Origin: Ypsolopha sequella
Taxonomy: Eukaryota; Arthropoda; Insecta; Lepidoptera; Ypsolophidae
Assembly (NCBI GenBank): GCA_934047225.1
Contig: OW203991.1
Location: forward strand, 9,424,001 to 9,488,000
Direction: 5' to 3'
Length of the DNA stretch: 64,000 nucleotides
Below the pieces are notes generated by a model, which ran no database searches, was not told where the DNA came from, and saw only the letters and a program-made list of their open reading frames with translations. Position numbers and translations under genes: made by a program. Positions within the stretch are counted from its first letter, which is position 1. Every line of letters starts with the position of its first letter. Positions 10,701-25,700 of this stretch are shown piece after piece.

Positions 10701-13700
10701 CTTTTTTGCAAGCTATAAATATCTCCCAAAACTACTTCAAAACACATTGAAATTAATTTTATAAAGTAATATTTCGAGGAGCATCATATTCCTGCCGTTA
10801 AAAACTCAACAAAATATGCGTATGAGTGATTTAGCTACATCGTGCCATAGTCATAACAACAAAACTGAATGAATTCATACTTTTATGCGGGAAAATAATA
10901 TATGTTACTCTAAAAGAATAATTTTGTGATCGTTATTGAAACCCAAATTAATTTACTTATACTTACTGAGATCTGTAACAAAGGTCAATGACCTTTTCGT
11001 GAAATTACCCTCTAGTATTGGCTCACCATTTCAGGTCCAATAAGTGAAGTTTTTTGCAAATTATATAGGTACAGTTACTTGGGATAAATCGCCAAGCATT
11101 TAAAATATAGAAATTTATTTTGAAATATTTACAGTGCATGGCAAAATTATTAGATCGTAGATAATCCTGTCGGTACATGTTCAGGTTCTGTTACGCAAAA
11201 TGAAAACAATGAAACTCTTTTAGGATTAATTTGTTATCCCTATGTTTGTCTGTCTGTCCGTTTGTCTAGACAATTTTTTCTGGGTAAAATTAATAAATAC
11301 CAATATAAACGGCCCTCTATAGAGCTGTAAAAACATACTTTTGACGTTTTTATTTATATTACGTTTAAGGTTTTTACGTTTTTCACAGAAATTTTCTCAC
11401 CATGAAAATGTAGGGATGAACACTTGAGATAATATTTTGCATTTAAAAGTCAACACAGAAAGGAATTGTTAAACAAATAATGTAAAAAATATGAAAACCA
11501 TGTTGTTCTATTCTAAAGGGATTAATTATCTACTGTTCAATGTGGCGATAGCTTTGTTTATTTTTTTCCTTGAATTATTTTTTACTAAGATAACAAATAG
11601 TTTAATACAAGGTTTTCCTTAAGAGGTCCCTTTACCCCTGTATTTTTCTTAAAATTCATACAATAGGTATAAACCGAATGTGAAGTCTACAGCTTATTCT
11701 CTTCATATCTTTTTTCATGAGTATATTCTAGTGACATCTAACTACGTCTCTATACAGCCCAAAAAGCAAAATTTGATAAAACACCATCACAATAGCTGTC
11801 AGGATATCGTCAATTTTACCTCGTTTTTACACAAAGTTTAACAAGTTTGTATATTTTTATCTATAGTGGAAATAAAAAAGAGAGAAATACAGGCGTGGTT
11901 CATGTTAAGATGACTAAGTTTACACACTTTGCTAAGTATAAACAATTACCGTTTCATGGAAAACTGTTTTGACCTGAAACCATTTCACAAATTCAATTAA
12001 TTTATTTTGAATATCTTGTCATCTTGCACTTCTTGATGAGAAATACAATTTCAATAAGTAAAAATACAACTTTTAGTTAAGAAAACTTATAGTTAAAAGT
12101 CTGCTGTATGCATTAACATATTTTTAATTATATTACAATAGTAATAAAATAATTGGCTTATCCGTCGTCGTGATACCAGGCGTAAATTTCTTAAATAATC
12201 TGATATCACGCTTATGGAAAATTCAATTATTTTGAAGATACCATAATATCATTAAAATATGTTTATGCATATAGCAAACTTTTAACAATAAATTGTCTTA
12301 GCTAAAAGTTGTACTTTACCGTTATAATTATTTCTTAATATTTTGTTACAAATTCGGAGAAATAGCCCTTAAGGAAAACCTTGTATGAAAATATTTGTTA
12401 TCTTTGTAACAAAGAAAAAAAAAATAAACAAAGCTATCGCCACATTGAACAAACAGTAAATTATTAATCCCTTTAGAATAGAAAGATATGGTTTTATATT
12501 TTTTACATTATTTGTTCTACAGTTCCTTTCTGTGCTTTCTTTCAAATGCAAAATATTATGTGAAGTGTTGATCTCTATATTTTCATAAGGAGAAAATTTG
12601 TATGAAAAAGTTAAACAAAAGGCCATAAAAACGTTATAATATGTATATTTTACAGGGCTGTAAATATTAGCATTTATTGATTTTACCCAGAAAAATTGCT
12701 TAGACAAACGGACAAACAGACAAACACAGGGACAACAAATTAATCCTGAAAGAGTTTTGTTTTTTCATTTTGCGTAAAGGGACCTGAACATTTCAAACTA
12801 TGATACAAATAAATTTCTATATTTTAAACACTTGGCGATTTATCCGAAGGGTAAACAGGTGTCCCAAAAGTCAACGCTTTCCCTTGGAAGGCTGGTAGAC
12901 TGACCAGAATATCAAATTATGACCTCAGCAAAAAGTAGATAGTTGTTGGTAAGAGAGTTGATGGTACTTTTATAAATTCGAATAGATTTTTGAGAGTCAA
13001 AGCTAACCAGTTCTAAATTCTATGAATAAAATTTTTGTTGCGCAACTCTGAATAGTCATGCTATTGATAAAGTCAAAAATAAACCTTGAAATGCTGTTAC
13101 ATCAGGAAGAAAAATAAAAACCCAATTTATGAGCAATTTTTTGTAATTAGGTTAGTTCGATACCACACCCTAAAAAAAATGTCCTATGTTAGTTTTGCAA
13201 ATTGTCTTAAATAACGGCTCATCAAATATTGTTTTCCAAATGATCTGGCAATTTCTGTGTATTACTTTTGAAAAAAAAGTTATTGCTATTTTACTACCAA
13301 AGGAGCTGCGTATTTTTTAAAATAATTAGAATTTAGAATGAAAGAGTGGCGGGCAGTAAAAATATTTGACGTTCATTAGAAATGCCATTTAACACGTGTT
13401 AGAGTGAGATAAATAGTGACGCTATTTAAAATGAGTTGGAATGAGATAGTAACGCAGTTAAACGTGGTTGAATGATAGTGGCATAATTGATATAGGCTAC
13501 AGTGAGATAGATAGTGACGTGGTGCATTCCTTCTGAGAATATTTGTTAGTTTCCACTTTTTGTAATAACAACTTTAGTAAAAAATTTTTGTAAAGAAATT
13601 TTTGGTCCAATTTATTTTCCCGCAAGTGTAAAACCAGCTCAACGGGCGAAAAATATTTAAAGAATGGGTAATGGTGACAATTAACCGTCACAATATTATT

Positions 13701-16700
13701 ATGTATCTCTAAAAGAGTGTCTGAAATGTTCCGAGGGTCAACTGATAAATCAAACACTCAAAAAACCACTTTTAGCCGACCATAATAAATTTACGTCCCG
13801 ACGTGATAGCAAGTAGGATCAATGCCGTGTGACGATGATCGAAATACACTAATAAATTAGATAAAATAAAATACGTATTACTTTTGACCCTGCCTCGTCC
13901 ACTCTATTCGTATTTTTGCTATGGTGACGCGAGCTTAGAGACCGGGACGAATTTCCCCCCGCGCGCTATCGTAAAATAGAATAAGCCACGCCCGGAACTG
14001 GTTTTTGTTTTGGCTATGTCATACTCTTAAGAGGATGGCCTACCCTAGTAACTTTTTTTATTACCCGTCCAGCACAGTAAAAATGTTTGCCTTTGTTTAA
14101 TTTTGTTAAATAAAACTTTCGAACAAGCTGTGACAGGATTCCCTGACCAAATTCTAAATATGAGTACGTATTATACATTATATCTACTTACAATGAAAAC
14201 CTATTGTCCCTCCGTCTCTTACAGGCAATTTAAAGTACGTACACTCAAAAAGACAAGTAGACTTACAGTGCACATTGAGTCTCCACTTGTCTTCGATGGC
14301 CGAGTCCTGAATGTGCTTGTTCTCAGCGCGACAAGTGAGGTATTTGCCGTCATCTTCCACACTCGGTACCAAGCTCAACACGCTGAGGGTCTCGTTGTTC
14401 TCCGAGAACTATGGAATAAACGTTTTGTTAGTGCTTGTACAGGCTGAATTATCTGGTCACAGATAAGCGCTTTTCTGCGATATAAATTTCAATATGGGTA
14501 TTTGGATCCTCAGGATAAGGATCGTTCGACAAAAACTATTTGACAGTTTGAGCTGATTGTTAGAAAATCTGCCTAAAATTAAATAGATGTGTTACGTTGA
14601 TTTATTTCACTTTGAATATTTTTAGTGTTCCGTAGTACCTAAAAGGTACAAAAGGAAATTTTATGGTGATACCTACTCCGTTTTTCGTTCGTCCGTGTGT
14701 CACAGCTCGTACTTAACTTGATCACTTTAAAGATTTGAAATTTGAAACAAAAATAGCATTAATTTGCCCACGTAAGAAGGTGTAAAAATTAATTTGAAAA
14801 ATTTTAAATTGTTCAAAATATTTCCGAAACAAAACAGAGAAAAATTAAAAATATCATTCTAGAAATATATTATGGATATCAAGTTGTAAATATTAAAGAG
14901 CTGATTGCAAGAATATATCTTTACATATATAGATATATTCATATCTTTACTATATTTTACTATATTTACTGGCACTGGTTTCGAGAAATCTTTGAAAATC
15001 CACAAAAACAATATGTCCACCCTTTATTTTCGAAACTGTTTGACCTTTAAATATGAAAAAATGTCGATTACAGACTGGCCAATTACAGGAAAACTATAGT
15101 GATTTAAAAAAAGTTAAACTCATATGAAACATATAAAAAAAGTAAAATTCTAAATAAAATTTTATAAAAATACAATGTTGGTATCAAATTGTAGGTATGT
15201 AAAATAATATTGTAAAAATATATAGTTTGGCTTTATTTGCATGCATCTACTTCAAGAAATCCTCAAAAAACCACAAAAAATATATGTTCCCCCCCCCCCA
15301 TCTCCAAAACTGGTGGACCGAAAAAAAATTATGGTAATATGTACGTAAAGATTGCAGGAAAAATAAAGCGATTGAGAAATTCACGCAAAAAAAATAAAAA
15401 ATTCAATTTTTCATCCAGGGTACGGAACCCTGGGTACGCGGGTCTAACTCACACTTAACCGGTTTTTTTTATTCTGACAGCAATTTTTTTTTCGGTTTCG
15501 TTTATAACGTCTTAATTTTTTGACGAAGCTTGGGTGGTTTTCTCTGCCTTCAGCATAACTTAGAAACCAATGGGATTTTTGAGCTAATGAAGTGCAGAAT
15601 TTAACCCAGTATTGGATAACACATAAAGAAAAATGTTCATAATGTAACGTCATAAAAATCATGGGAGGTATAATAAAGAGACCCAAAATTGAAGAAATGC
15701 ACAATTAAAACTTTAAGTTTTATAAATAACTCACATAATTTGTATAAAATACATTTTATTGAATAACTATTTGGACACGTAGAGAGGTTGAATGAATGTA
15801 AAGTGACGAAAGAAATTTTCAATGCAAGGGCTCGTAAAGGCCCACTTTTTATGCATCAAAACCGAACAGAAAGTCTATTATTTTGCCCTAGGGCTTTCTT
15901 ATTATTTTTTTTGATTTATTTACGAGAAGTTGGCTAAACTGCAACCTTTCCTGTGGGCCATAAGTGTTATACTTTTTTTTTCCACTGTTTAACGGCTCTG
16001 GGTACAGTCCTTTTGAACCAATCATAATTTAAAATTCACAAGATTATATTTGTTTTATTTCCTCACACTATGCATTGGTAAAAACGTAGTGTGATACACG
16101 AGCCTAAGAGCAATAAATTACTCGGTTACGTTTAAAAGTAATTTATTCCTTTTCGCTCTTGTAGCATAAACTACTATTATGGTGCGCAAGTGGAAATTAC
16201 AGCTCGATCAGGCCGCCCTAGAAGGACGTATGCTGACCAAGTTGGCGACATACTGAAGAAGGGTCATGTCAAAAGTACCCGGAATAGATGAGCTTGTGTG
16301 ACTTGATTGATGGATGTGGAAGAGGTGAAAGAGGTGTATCTTTATCTTAAAGGATCGTAGCAGATGGAATCTGTAGTCGTTGCCTACCCCTCTGGGTAGG
16401 CAAATAGGCGTGAGTATAAGTATGTATACGTGTAAGTGTACGTGTGTAACTATTTGATTCGACTTAATACATAACTAAATAAAAAAAAATTAAATTATTA
16501 TTACATAAGGCTTCAACACTCACATGTGATTGTTGTTGACCATACGCCAACCGTTTCACCGATACAATTTCGGCATTATCAAGGCGAATGTCGTTCTTAG
16601 GACGACGACGCGGCGTTCACCGTCGTTGTCAAACGGGCACTGGCAGCCGCCGGACACTCGCCTTGATAATGCAGAAATTGTATCGGTGAAACGGTTGGCA

Positions 16701-19700
16701 TATAGTCAACAACAATCACACGTGAGTGTTCAAGCCGTATGTAATAATAATTTAGTATGTCAGCTCACGCGAGTTTTAATAAAAAAATCAATTGTCCATA
16801 AAATTCTCATACGTGATGTAGCAAACTTCCTCTATAGCTCGAATTTCTTAAGAAAGTGATTTTCCTTCAATTAACGAAAAATAAAATACGTTTCACAAAA
16901 CTTTGAAATAAAATAACAAAGCAACAGCTGATAACACTATTTATAGGAACGGGAGATAATTCCGGAAATTCAATCGAAAGGAGATTTCCAATGTAAATGA
17001 GATTTTGAGAGATAAATTAGATTTTTCCATAGAAATAGGATTCGCTGCGCGTAAAGGACGTCCATAGCGTGTAAAAGAGATGTTCTACATTTATGAACAC
17101 CTTGCAAGAGAGAAAAAGATGCACAACAAAGAACCGCTTTGTCAATGTTTTTTCGAGTAAAAGGCCATAGCGTCCCGCTTGCTTGGGTATGAATGCGGAT
17201 TTTATAATAATATTTAAATAATACGGAACTAAAATAGTGATTGGTTTAGACATGGTTTCTTGTGCAGTGAGTAACTGTGATGTGACAAGGAGAAATAACC
17301 CGAATAATTACAAACTTCTCAGGCAAATATGATTTTGTCATTAAAATGTTTTGAACTATATTTTGCCCAATTTCTCGTATTAATCGGCCCAAAAAAACGT
17401 TTTTACAATAGATATTGATTTTCTTTGTTGTATTTAGTAGTTATATGCAGGATTGTCAAAAATATTAAGTAAAATAGTAAATGTAATGTCATAGTAATGT
17501 GCATTTATTTTTTGGTAAATTTTCTCTACTTCATTGTTTATCTTGTACATTCTAAATCTATAGATTTTCAGTTGAAAAGGGCTTCTTGAGATACTGAGAA
17601 TTTAGATCCAGAGCTCGGCGAAAGAAGAAGAAAATAACGATGAAAGAGAGAAATAAATGAATTATTAACGAACAAAAGAATTAGTGAATTGTGCAAAAAT
17701 TCACGAAACAATTCTTCAGAAGATATTAGGCAATCATTGGGTGCTTTCTCTAATAAATAATTTGTAACACGCTTTCAAAGAAAAAGCAGTATAACAAAAA
17801 GGAAATCTACATAAATAATTGTAGGCATTTTGCCGTTATTTTTTGTGTTGTAGTAAATAAATGAAAACCCTCATAGCCTCTGCTAATAAACCGACACTCA
17901 ATATTAGGGATTAGATTCAATTATCTACTACAGCTACATGAGCACCAGCCTGTCCACTGTCGACATACGTTTGTGTGCGTGCATGCAGCGAACGGCGCGG
18001 CAGCCAAGTAGTATGTAGTGCGAGTGCGTACTTCCTTCCTGTCGTACTCCTAACGGCAACATTAATACGCTTTTTTTTTCAAAGGGTCTCTTGAAAAAAA
18101 CATAAAAAAAGTACTTGATGTTGTTTGAATAAAAAATAATTAAAAGCTGCTGCCATATTATAATCAAACAATATGCTGCAAATCATATGTTTTGACCGAG
18201 TATTCCCCTTCTCAAATAGCACTCGTATGTGGGTCTTACGCCTGGGCCACAGCTTCAGGCTTCTGGCGGCGCTTCCTGCTGCGCTTCCTGGCGGTTTTTG
18301 CGACGGGCTTTGCCCTGCCAGGACACCCGTCGGCGCCTTCCACCGCATCGGATGTATAGCGCGCTTGCTTGTTCAAAGCGCTCGACACTAGGTTCGTCCT
18401 GTGCGCTCGATCACTGTTTTAACCGCCCACCTCCCCACACTATGCCCGTCCTGAGAGCGCAAGTCACTCAAAGCTGGACAAGACGCGCGAGCGGTGACCC
18501 ATGGCCGGCTCAATACAACTTCATACATTTGTTCTCTCCGCCGGCGCCGTCGTCGCAAGAAGAACCACTTGGCGCGCCTCTCGAAGCCTGAAGCTAGGCC
18601 GAGGGGTTAGGGGGTCCGGGCATGCGGACGGGGTGCTGTGAGGACAAAATAAAACAAGCGTCCGCCGCACTGCATAGAAATTCATAGGGACTCACAACGC
18701 AGAGCGTCCCGTCCGCGCGTCTTGAGTGCTTGTATCAAGCAAGTCCCTTTGGATCGAAGGATGTGTGCTGTCCCCGAAACTGTGTATCACTTTTGTTAAC
18801 CGTACATCGGATTGAGAAACGAAGTTACTACAACTGACTTACATTTTTGGCCATCCTTTTCAACTGCCTGTTGTTCTTCCACCACGTGACGTAAGCCTCT
18901 GGTCTAGACCCTGTCGTTTTACATTCAATTTCGTATCTTCTGTCTGCCGATATCTGCTTCTCTTTTGTCAGTATCGTTACTGTTATTGGTTTTACTGCAA
19001 CAAAAAACAATTTCTGTATCTGTCGCAGAAGCCAGTATCGTAAAACAAACAAAGGTAATAAAAGTCACGAAAAATTATTACAAGGATTGTGGAATTTTTA
19101 TTCAAGATAGCAATTCCAGTTGATCGAAAAATTGTAAGTGAAAAATATATTGGCGCAGCACATATAGGTAAAAAATTTCGTTTGTGTTACTACACCTTTT
19201 TTAAAGAATGATGACTTTGTAGTTAGATCAAACATTCACTGTGTGATGGATGACGCTCTTCACAAACTTTTAGAATTGGTTGTACCAAGGGGTATTTATA
19301 AAGTCATAATAACATCGCGGATCGTTGACCCCTTAATCTCCATATGTCACGTTGTCATATTATTTGCGAAATCACATCTCAAGAAAATACATTTTATTTT
19401 AGTGCAATCATAATTAAAACAATACTGTTATTAAACATGTATTTTTTCAAAGTGAAAAATTAATCACTTAAATTCATAATCATTTAAAATCATAACACTT
19501 TTCTGTTTTAGTTACGTAGGTATATTTTGTAGAATTCTTTCTTTTGTAGCTTACTTAGCTTAGATTTAAGTTATTATTGTTATTATGTTTGTTCTTTTTA
19601 TTTTATAAAAAAGACATCAATAATAAGATAAATTAAAACATTTGTGGGACAGTAAATTTTCTATTCGTTTATGTCAAATAATTATGTCGATTCGGTGTAA

Positions 19701-22700
19701 CACGACTTAACGTATTTGATTGGACTAACCTTATTTTGAATGTCCTGTCTTTGTCTTTTCGATACATACACTATACAGAATGAAAAAGATAGAACGCCTA
19801 AATTAAGTTTAGTCCTGTCAAATAAGTTAAAACGTCTTACACTGAATTGACACGAATACCGTCCTCCTATTACACTTTAAGGATCCTTCCATCTTAACGT
19901 GTGACGTAATTTATGGATCGCCCTTAGGGGGAACACTTTGTCATTTTAGCAGTAAACTACTCTCAGTATCTACTCACAATTAATATCAAGGATAAGAACT
20001 TTGGTTTGTGGAGGCGCCAAGTTCGTGTTCGAGGCTTGGCAGACCAGACGCGCGTTGAGGTGCTGTCTCCCAACGTTGGGGAACGTCAGGGTGTTGAGGG
20101 TCACGCCGTCAGCTCGCTGATCGAATGAGTCATCTATCACGACATTCTCGAGATACCACGTCACTCTTGGTCTTGGCCGACCTAAAAAGATGCGCTTACT
20201 TTAATAGAATAAAAAAATTAGATGTTTTTTTAGAGACGCATAAATACAAGGTAAATTTTTCGTTATCGTCCAAATTCTTACCGGTGCTTGGTAAGTTAAT
20301 CAGTATCAGTTCATAACAATTTTTGTGAAATTCGTAAAATGAAATTTCGACTTCCCGTAGTAATTCTCTCGGGGCTGGGAGTCGTCGTAAATGATAAAAA
20401 TAGTTACTCAAATTCAAATTACACATGTTTATTTCAGACAAATCCATAGAGGATTAATAACATTAACTTAAGTGGTATGTTATTAAGTTAAAGATTCTTA
20501 ATAAATTATATTACAGTGTGGAGCTGCATCCATCTCCGTAAGAGAGGGGAGCCCTATCGATCTGAAAATACTTTCAGGATGCCATTGGTGCTGCCGTGAA
20601 GATGGCCAACCTCTTTGTGGCGCACCTCTTTCTTATGATCGCAGCGAAGCCATCGGTCTGCAGCTTCACAAACATTTCTGACGCGCTACAGCGCCACGGC
20701 AGCCCCACCAGTGCCCTAAACGCATTATTATACTGGACTCGTAGGTCGCTGTATGCCCTCTGAGTAAAACAAACCCACAGGCCACACGTGTAGAATGTCT
20801 GACAGAAGGCTTTTAAAAGCGTGATTTTGACTGGTGTGGTACAACGCGAGAACCTGTGATCTAACATGTTACATCGGACAACCAGCGACTTACGTTCCCT
20901 TTCAATGTCACAGTTGTCTTTGAGGTCATCGGTGACCCAGTGGCCCAGATACTTAAGGCGCTACGGAAAAAAATCGACACTTTTATAACGTGCATATCTA
21001 CTCCAGTAAATAATGTATTATTTTGATAAAATAGTACATTATTTTTGAATTATTTTTCTAGGGATCTGTTAGAACAGAAACGCGATTGGAGAAATTGGGT
21101 TCGATAGAAATATTTATTGAAATGAGGTCTTTTTTGACACCAATTCTCCTGGTTTGACAATTTGGAATAACATATGGACTTCAATTATATTTTATTAGAT
21201 GGATTATCTAAGACCTGATTAAACGAAATTTTGATAGCAACTTTAGTATATTTTATATGAATAAAAAACCGACTTTTTGCTACTTTTCCTCGAATCCGTC
21301 CCTCTCGAACTGAGGAATTTTTCGCATATGGAGTAAAAGGGACACTAAAACTTTTACATATCGCCTTAAAATCTACCTAGTAGGTTTAGTAACAATCAAT
21401 AATGATACTGGCAGAGAATGCTAATTAGCATTAAGTTCGCCTTGTAAATTGTGCATTGTAAATTATTTTGTGCAATTAAGTCTTTAAATACATACAAACA
21501 TACATAATAACTTCGAAGAAATGAATAATCATGAAACACTATACCAAACCGAGTATTTCAAAAATTAATGTCCCCAAAATAAAGATAGAATGCACGAAAA
21601 AGGAAAAAAGAAGCTACTAGAGAAAGAACGCTACACAATGAACGGGTCTGTGACGGATATGATAGAATGAGCAGGATTATTTAAAGAGCCGCAATAATAA
21701 CAAATGCCTTGAAATGTTTTTAAAAGGATACTCGATCGAAAACATCGACTCGATTTATGACCAATTCGAAACCAATTTGACGATAAGACCTCTAATAAAA
21801 AAAAACAAAATGGTGGTTGATAATGAACGACACGCGGGCCCCACTGATGTGATTCGAATTGATTAGATTCGATTTTAACCCAATGATAAGGAAATTGAGG
21901 GTCTGAAGTAAATTGAAGCGCGATAATAATTATACTTACATGACATTATAAAGGAAATTGCAAAAAGTTTAGCTTATCAAAAAACAGGGTGTTAGACAGG
22001 CATCTATAAACTTAACCAGATAATCTACTGTTTATACTGAATTCATTATTACATTTTTTTTTTACTTTCTCAAATGATAACGAATTCGAAAACAAACAGC
22101 TGTTTAAAAAAAATCACAGAATGATTTCAATTAAAGTAAGGAAAAGAATATAAACTTAACCAGATAATCTACTGTTCATGCTGAATTCATTATTATATTT
22201 TTTTTTACTTTCTCAAATGATAAAGAATTCGAAAACAAACAGCTGTTTCAAAAAAAATCACAGAATGATTTCAATTAAAGTAAGGAAAAGAAAAATATAT
22301 CCGCAGCTACTTGTTGTTGTAAAAATAAGATCACACATTTGTCATGAGCTTCGATCAACAATATTGATTAGAGTAACGCCGAGGATTCGTATACATGACG
22401 TCATCAAAACTTTTTACCAAATGTCATGAATGTCTTATTTATTTCCGAAATTATTATTCTGATATTTTTACACAATGTCAAAAAGCCTTATTTGTAAACG
22501 AATTATTTTACTACGTTATGGTATTCTGAATTTTGATGCATGCGAATTGTGTACTTCAGCGCAATTGCCTAGTTTCTGAGATAAGCCCCAAGGAGACCGA
22601 CTGACAGAGATAGAGAATTTGCGTCTTAAGGTTTTCATTTCGGAGAGGTTCCTTAATTGACAATTACCTACAAACTACAGAATACTAAAACGGAAACTAT

Positions 22701-25700
22701 CTAGGTTAATGACAAAGTCCTTAGAAACCGATAATTACCGACAATACGCCCACTGCATCGTCAGTTTAATTTTAGTCGCCTAATCTATTATGTGAATATA
22801 TGATATGAATATATTTTATGGGTTGTTGGTTTATACTCCTGAAATTTCATTTTATTCCAAACAAACTGATATTCTGGTATAATCAATAAATAAATAAATA
22901 AATAATCAAACCAAATATCGTTTTCATGAAACAGCCGCACCAATGAAAACAAATAACTTTGGTACTCGGATAAAAGAAATAATATACACATTCATATACT
23001 CACGCCTGTCTCTCAGAGGGATAGGCAGAGACTACATATTTCAATCTGCTACGATTCTGAAACACCTCTTTTACCTTTTCCACATCCATCAATCTAGTCA
23101 TACAAGCTATTTTATTCCGGGTACTTGACATTGCCCTTCTTCAATATGTCGCCAATTTAATCAGCATACGTCCTTCTAAGGTGGCCTGGTCGGGCTCTAC
23201 TGTCGAATTGCCAAAATAAAATGATCTTTTCGCTTTATGCCAACTTTCGCTGAATACAGACTTATAACTCGTTATGTAAATTTTGAATAGAAGAACAAAG
23301 TAAATGCAATCAATCAGCAATATATTTATGGCCAATATTTTTGTTTTATTTCAGGAAATATATACATAAATATGGGCAAACCAATGACTATAGGTACGCT
23401 TAGCTACGAGCTTAGTAAACAACGAAATGGCGCGTGTAATTTTTTGTCCCTACTCAATGTTTAACAAAAGGTGTATACATGAAAAATGTATAATTTAATA
23501 ATAATACGTATTTACATAATAAAAATAGATTCCATAAGAAACATCTTTACATTTGATTCTTCGTCGTATTACATTTAGTTTAACCAGAGCAAGTCAAAAT
23601 TTGGCGTTTATTACCTATTCACTGAGCGGTTTTGCAGCCGGATTGAGAATAACCCGCTTTTTTCTAAATAATCGAAACAGAACACTTTAATTCAAAATTT
23701 ACTAAATAGTTATTCAACAGAAACTTTTTAAATTCAACATTTTTGAAATTCTAATTTACAGAAACCAATGGATACTCTGCGATGGCAACATACACAATAC
23801 ATAGCTAATAAGGTTTTGTTGAATAAATATTGAGTGAATTTAGAATTTAAGTATTCTGTTTCAGTTAATTAGAAAAAGGCGGATTTTTCACAATCTGGCT
23901 GCGAAACCGCTCTAATCGATCGGCCATAGCTTTAGGCTTCTGGCGGCGCTTCTTGCTGCGCTTTTAGGCGGTTTTTGGGACGGGCTTTGCCCTGCCACGA
24001 CACCCGTCGGCGCCTTCCACCGCATCGGATGTATAGCGCGCTCGCTCGCTCAAAGCGCTCGACACAAGGTTTTTCCTATGCGCTCGATCACTGGCGCGGC
24101 TCCCCGCCTCCCCGCACACCGCCGTCATGATAGCGCAAGTCACTCAAAGCCGGACAAGACGCGCGAGATGCGACCCATGGCCAACCCTATACAACTTCAT
24201 GCATTTGTTCTTTCCGCCGGCGCCGTCGCAAGAAGAACCACTTGGCGCGCCTCTCGAAGCCTGAAGCTATGGCCGAGGGGTAAGGCAGTAAAGGTTGCGG
24301 CGGTGGTGAAACGCGCGGCTTCCAGGCTTAAATTGGCGTCGTATTTCGTTACAAAATTTCTTACAATTGTGACACACAGTATTTCACTAAAATATTAGCA
24401 ATGACTTAATATCAATATACCTACTAAGATATTTATATCTTAATATGTGTCTTAGCCTTTCTCATACATACGACGTCAGGCGACACGTGACGTCACTAGT
24501 GCGCAATAGACCTTACTCGTATAATCCTAATGACCAATGTGAAAATAGCGTATGTTGTATTTCATTACCTCCTTCAACTTCACATATCAGCAGAACATTG
24601 GATCCCTCGTTGTAAGGTTCCACAAGTTTCGTTCTGTCCCTTCTTTTCGCATCGTATATCGTTGGACGACTAGGTGGTACTGCGAAAATGGAGAACAGGT
24701 ATTAACAACAATATCTAAATCCATCAACATATCTGTGAAATGACGAATAGCTAAACCAGAGATCATTGTTTAAAGTTGAAAACGCCAATAATTTCAGCCT
24801 TTTATCTTAGATTCAAATCTAAGACTGATATTCTTTTTGGACGCTGGTTTTTAGCGCGCTAGAGTATCCACTATCCAGTACTTACCCGCGCCACAAAATG
24901 GATACTACCAGAAGGCAGACTCGACGACGGAGTGAAAACAGACACACACATTCATAGACGCGTACGTATAATGATCTCAGCAGAATTTCGTATTGGCATT
25001 CGACCGACTTCATCCGAGATCGTCGTACGTGCGCGTCTATGTGTGCGTGCACCTGTTTTCGCTAGTTATGGGGAGTAAACCTTCTGTGAGTGGTTATTTT
25101 GTGCCCGTGCCGACAAGCACCGAAAAGATGCATACTAACAAATAATGATAATAATACGACCAGTGCAGCCCGCCGCCGACCAGCAAACCAGCGTCCTTTA
25201 TAATTTCAGCCTAATTTAAGCCTTTAAAAGTACAAAGGTACAATCAGAAATGATTGAACTCCAGCACGGTACTAGTTTCACGAGAAAAGATGGTCCGTTT
25301 GAAGCAAAACACGTTTGTAACATAACTTTGTAAGTTTAATGTACTGTGTGGGTAAAAATAGCAGTATTAATTCAAAGATTCCAGACTCGAAATCAGATAC
25401 AATTTTTTGAGAATTTATTTGCATCATGGAGTACCTACGTATTTGCAATTTAACCATTTGCTGGGTGGTGTGATAAAATTCTGCATGGGTTTATTCCCGA
25501 AGTAAATAGTTATCATTCCTTCTATCTGTATATTATGTATAAATATTATAATGGGACTCACTTATAACAGTAAAATTAACTTTTAGGTTCCTAGTGGGGC
25601 TATTCTTGAAGTCGACTCTGCAGCGGTAGACGCCCGCATCGACCGCTGTCACGTTGTCGATGATGAGGACCGCTGGTGCTGCCACTGCGCGAAAGAACGC

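Noticed and set aside
16530..16859. 109-codon plus-strand frame
   Set aside because: It spans the arms and loop of a fold-back element. Composition explains it.
18229..18591. 120-codon plus-strand frame, possible gene
   Set aside because: It lies within a GC-rich TIR element that recurs at 23923-24286 with a different frame structure, so it is not conserved coding.
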